From: Bacillus alveayuensis | Lineage (GTDB): Bacteria; Bacillota; Bacilli; Bacillales; Aeribacillaceae | Direction of reading: 5' to 3' | Assembly: GCA_030812955.1 (NCBI GenBank) | Contig: JAUSTR010000014.1 | Span: 1-55,787 of the forward strand | DNA: 55,787 nucleotides | Shown: piece by piece, positions 53,033-55,787 of the stretch | How the letters are laid out: each line of letters opens with the position of its first letter | Position numbering within the stretch: position 1 is the first letter of the stretch | Notes under the pieces: generated by a model | Told to the model about the DNA's origin: nothing | The model's database searches: none | The model's input: only the letters and a program-made list of their open reading frames with translations | Made by a program: the position numbers and the translations under genes

Positions 53033-54900
53033 GAATTATAGAATTATTGACAACAGAAACGATACATTTACATGTTAGAGCGAAGTCCAAAAATGAAGTC
53101 ATTGATGAGTTAGTGTATGTTTTAGATCAAGCAGGTAAACTGCAAGATCGAAGGGCATTTAAAGAGGCGATATTAGCCCGCGAACAACAAAGTACAACAG
53201 GTATTGGCGAGGGAATCGCTATTCCACATGCGAAAACAAATGCTGTCAAAGCGCCGGCGATCGCCTTTGGCCGCTCTATGGAAGGAATTGATTATGAATC
53301 TTTAGATCAAAATCCTGCACATCTATTTTTCATGATTGCAGCAACTGAAGGTGCAAACAATACTCACCTTCAAGCGTTATCAAGACTGTCTACCATATTA
53401 TTAAAAGAAGAAGTTCGCAAAATGCTTTTAGAAGCTAAAACAAAAGAAGAGATTTTACAAATTATTGATCACTATGATCAAGATGAAACAAATACGACAA
53501 CAGATAATACGAATGAACATCATGATCTCATTTTAGCCGTAACAGCATGTCCAACAGGTATTGCACATACGTATATGGCAGCAGATTCCTTAAGAGAAAA
53601 AGCAAAAGAAATGGGGATTCAAATAAAAGTTGAAACGAATGGATCAGATGGTGCCAAAAATGTTTTAACAGAAGAAGATATTAAACGAGCAAAAGCCATT
53701 ATTGTCGCTGCTGATAAACAAGTAGATATGGCTCGTTTCAAGGGTAAGCATGTCATTGAAGTACCAGTTTCTGATGGAATTCGCAAACCGAAAGAGCTCC
53801 TGGAACGTGCCCTAAAACAAGATGCTCCAATTTATCATGGGGATGCGACTATCACTCATTCAGACGAAAATAGCAGTAAACAACGAAAAGGTATTTACAA
53901 GCATTTAATGAATGGTGTTTCGAACATGCTTCCGTTCGTTGTTGGGGGCGGTATTCTAATTGCCATATCCTTTATGTTTGGCATTAAGGCGTTTGATCCG
54001 AATGATCCTTCCCATCATGAATTAGCAGAAGCCCTTATGACCATTGGTGGTGGAAATGCCTTTGGATTAATGATTCCAGTATTAGCTGGTTTTATTGCCA
54101 TGAGCATTGCCGACCGTCCAGGATTTGCACCAGGTATGGTTGGTGGATTTATGGCAGCACAAGGTCAAGCTGGATTTTTAGGTGGACTAATTGCTGGATT
54201 TTTAGCTGGTTATATTGTAATCGCTTTAAAGAAATTGTTCGCCTCTCTCCCTGAACAATTGGAAGGCATTAAACCTGTATTGTTATATCCGTTATTTGGA
54301 ATTGGTATTACAGGTTTGATCATGTACTTTTTCATCATAGACCCAGTAAGTTTATTAAATGAAGGCTTAAAAAACTGGTTAAATGGTCTTGGCACAGGAA
54401 ACTTAGTGCTTCTTGGCATCATTCTTGGCGGCATGATGGCTGTTGATATGGGAGGACCAGTTAATAAAGCAGCATTTACCTTTGGAATTGCGATGATTGA
54501 TGCTGGGAATTATTTGCCTCACGCAGCGGTCATGGCTGGTGGAATGGTCCCACCATTAGGTATTGCGATTGCGACATTCTTATTCAAAAATCGCTTTACA
54601 GAACGTGAGCGTGAAGCAGGTGTTACAAATATTTTCTTAGGAGCTTCCTTTATTACGGAAGGGGCAATTCCATTTGCTGCAGCTGACCCAATTCGCGTCA
54701 TACCTTCCATTATCGTTGGTTCGGCGACAGCTGGAGCTTTAAGTATGCTATTTCATATCGGATTACGTGCTCCACACGGCGGCGCTTTTGTTATCGCCTT
54801 TGTAGAAGGGAATCCATGGCTATATGCATTAGCTATTTTAATCGGCTCCGTGGTAACCGCTATTCTTCTAGGAATCTTAAAGAAACCAATTCAATCATAA
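53029..54900 (+). CDS. fruA: PTS fructose transporter, EIIABC
   Basis: A 623-residue three-domain permease. EIIA is at the N-terminus with the phospho-histidine in GIAIPHAKT near 62. EIIB follows, with cysteine in AVTACPTGIAHTYMAADSL near 172. EIIC is from about residue 285, with multiple membrane segments and PFVVGGGILIAISFMFG. It imports fructose and phosphorylates it at C1 for FruK. A good terminator follows. Confidence 0.95.
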   Translation: MRIIELLTTETIHLHVRAKSKNEVIDELVYVLDQAGKLQDRRAFKEAILAREQQSTTGIGEGIAIPHAKTNAVKAPAIAFGRSMEGIDYESLDQNPAHLFFMIAATEGANNTHLQALSRLSTILLKEEVRKMLLEAKTKEEILQIIDHYDQDETNTTTDNTNEHHDLILAVTACPTGIAHTYMAADSLREKAKEMGIQIKVETNGSDGAKNVLTEEDIKRAKAIIVAADKQVDMARFKGKHVIEVPVSDGIRKPKELLERALKQDAPIYHGDATITHSDENSSKQRKGIYKHLMNGVSNMLPFVVGGGILIAISFMFGIKAFDPNDPSHHELAEALMTIGGGNAFGLMIPVLAGFIAMSIADRPGFAPGMVGGFMAAQGQAGFLGGLIAGFLAGYIVIALKKLFASLPEQLEGIKPVLLYPLFGIGITGLIMYFFIIDPVSLLNEGLKNWLNGLGTGNLVLLGIILGGMMAVDMGGPVNKAAFTFGIAMIDAGNYLPHAAVMAGGMVPPLGIAIATFLFKNRFTEREREAGVTNIFLGASFITEGAIPFAAADPIRVIPSIIVGSATAGALSMLFHIGLRAPHGGAFVIAFVEGNPWLYALAILIGSVVTAILLGILKKPIQS

Positions 54901-54901
54901 G

Positions 54902-54926
54902 GCTAGACAATCGTCTAGCTTTTTTC
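54902..54926 (+). terminator. Terminator of fruRKA
   Basis: GCTAGAC pairs with GTCTAGC and is followed by six T, directly after the fruA stop. Confidence 0.92.
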
Positions 54927-55060
54927 TTTTGATAAGAAAACAAAAGAGAGCAAACTGAAAGGGACCGAAAAGGTGATCAGACATTTAAAAGGAAAAACGA
55001 TGTTGTTATTCCCAAATACGGACTTTCTTGTGCAGTTAATGAACTAACCACTTTTTCAAT

Positions 55061-55199
55061 TTAATCTTTAACTTTCTTATAACTTACGACAAAAGGTGTA
55101 ATGAAAAAGCCAAGAGTTGCTATGCCCAACCCTACAACTAAAGTAGCGGAAACATGATTAAACGGAGATAAAAAGAAATAAAAAATGAATAAGTATAAC
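55061..55199 (-). pseudogene. C-terminal remnant of a small membrane protein
   Basis: A minus-strand frame without a supported start encodes two hydrophobic segments (LYLFIFYFFLSPF and VVGLGIATLGFFITPFVV) ending in SYKKVKD. An in-frame stop lies just upstream. The family is not recognised. Between it and the fru terminator (54927-55060) I see nothing definite. Confidence 0.35.
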
Positions 55200-55258
55200 A
55201 CTAGTGTTGATTATCCATTATTTTACTTAAACATACAGAATCGTATGGCTGAACACAT

Positions 55259-55397
55259 GCTTTTCTGCCACATCCCTCGAACAAGAACGCAAACGGGCAA
55301 ATGAATTTGGCCGCAGGAGCGTTTATTGTTCGAGAAGGGCATGCGTATAGCATGCCCAGTCGGCAAGCGACTCGCTTGCCGACTCTGGCAGAAAAGC
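55259..55397. repeat. Structured palindromic repeat, relative of MITE copy C
   Basis: Outer arms GCTTTTCTGCCA and TGGCAGAAAAGC enclose CTCGAACAA with TTGTTCGAG, a hairpin GGGCATGC-GTATA-GCATGCCC, and the near-continuous palindrome AGTCGGCAAGCGA-CTCGCTTGCCGACT. The order of stems parallels copy C at 41123, with different bases but kept pairing in the outer arms. It appears to be a related non-coding element. Confidence 0.8.
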
Positions 55398-55628
55398 TAG
55401 AAATAGAGTCATCTCCCATTTTTTTATAGCCCATTAGGTACCAAATCTAGCAATCAATCCATATCAATTAAAAAATCGCGTATATAACCTTTGACGATTT
55501 TCTAACACTTCCAATTTTAAATAAAGATTCATCACCACATTTTGTGATTTAACCCAAAAAATAAGGAAAACACTCACGAATTCCTGGCAATAATGTTAGC
55601 GTGACTTAACATAACAGGAGGTTCTAAA

Positions 55629-55787
55629 GTGTTTTCCGTATCACTAGATTTGCCAGAATTTGAAGTTGTTAAACAAGTGTTTCTTGAAGATCGCAATTTG
55701 TTACATGTTGAGAAAAATACTACAGAAGAACGCTGTTCTTACTGCGGTTTTTTTTCTAGTCATGTCCATGACTGGCGGACAAGAAAG
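55629..55787 (+). CDS. Partial ISL3-family transposase
   Basis: A GTG at 55629 after AGGAGG starts a frame open to the window edge (53 codons): VFSVSLDLPEFEVVKQVFLE and then a zinc-finger start RCSYCGFFSSHVHDW. This is the N-terminal layout of ISL3-type transposases. The inverted terminal repeat should lie in 55398-55628, which is otherwise empty, but I cannot fix it without the right end. Confidence 0.7.
   Translation, partial: MFSVSLDLPEFEVVKQVFLEDRNLLHVEKNTTEERCSYCGFFSSHVHDWRTRK

Overview
The window looks like chromosome of a low-to-moderate GC, probably thermophilic member of the Bacillaceae (Aeribacillus, Parageobacillus, Anoxybacillus or Geobacillus type). The reasons are A/T-rich genes with strong GGAGG ribosome sites, a type I-B CRISPR-Cas locus, a LiaFSR system, and an N-succinylamino acid racemase operon like the one described in Geobacillus kaustophilus. 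The genus is inferred, not proved.

Left part (1-15.9 kb): a complete type I-B CRISPR-Cas locus read leftwards. Array 1 (35 repeats, 34 spacers) lies downstream of cas8b-cas7-cas5-cas3-cas4-cas1-cas2-cas6 and array 2 (58 repeats, 57 spacers) lies upstream. Both arrays have their leader on the right, and the leaders share a repeat-proximal motif and a 44-nt inverted-repeat box. Three spacers occur in both arrays with one end fixed and the other variable. Two spacers of array 2 overlap on opposite strands, and this predicts a 5'-TTA PAM. Between cas8b and array 2 lie an unrecognised 44-residue ORF and a perfect 44-bp palindrome that contains its ribosome site.

15.9-17.6 kb: a chimeric ORF joins an HNH nuclease core to an ABC-F ATPase that has lost the start of its first ATPase domain. 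It sits beside a MITE-like repeat.

17.6-27 kb: a sigma-54-controlled catabolic locus. A kinase-like phosphotransferase and an acyl-CoA dehydrogenase diverge from a PAS/AAA+ enhancer-binding regulator, which is followed by an SDR dehydrogenase, two acyl-CoA ligases and an AtoE-type transporter. The gene content resembles the levulinate/4-hydroxyacid (lva) pathway of Pseudomonas. Two good -24/-12 promoters are visible.

27-32.3 kb: a YkvI-type transporter and an operon for converting D- to L-amino acids (RpiR regulator, M20 desuccinylase, GNAT succinyltransferase, N-succinylamino acid racemase), with paired palindromic operators upstream. 32.5-33.7 kb: glycerol dehydrogenase.

33.7-41.1 kb: acetone carboxylase (acxABC) with its own sigma-54 promoter, palindromic upstream sites and a divergent AcoR/AcxR-type activator. 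A MITE is lodged between the upstream sites and the promoter.

41-45 kb: small and poorly known genes (repeat protein, CHY zinc finger protein, lone integrase-type SAM-like domain, small membrane peptides, EcsC-family protein). 45.3-49 kb: the liaIH-liaFSR envelope-stress operon. 49-51 kb: decayed helicase and acetyltransferase remnants and an alpha/beta hydrolase. 51.3-54.9 kb: the fructose operon fruRKA. The window ends in a degenerate region with a highly structured repeat and the start of an ISL3-type transposase.
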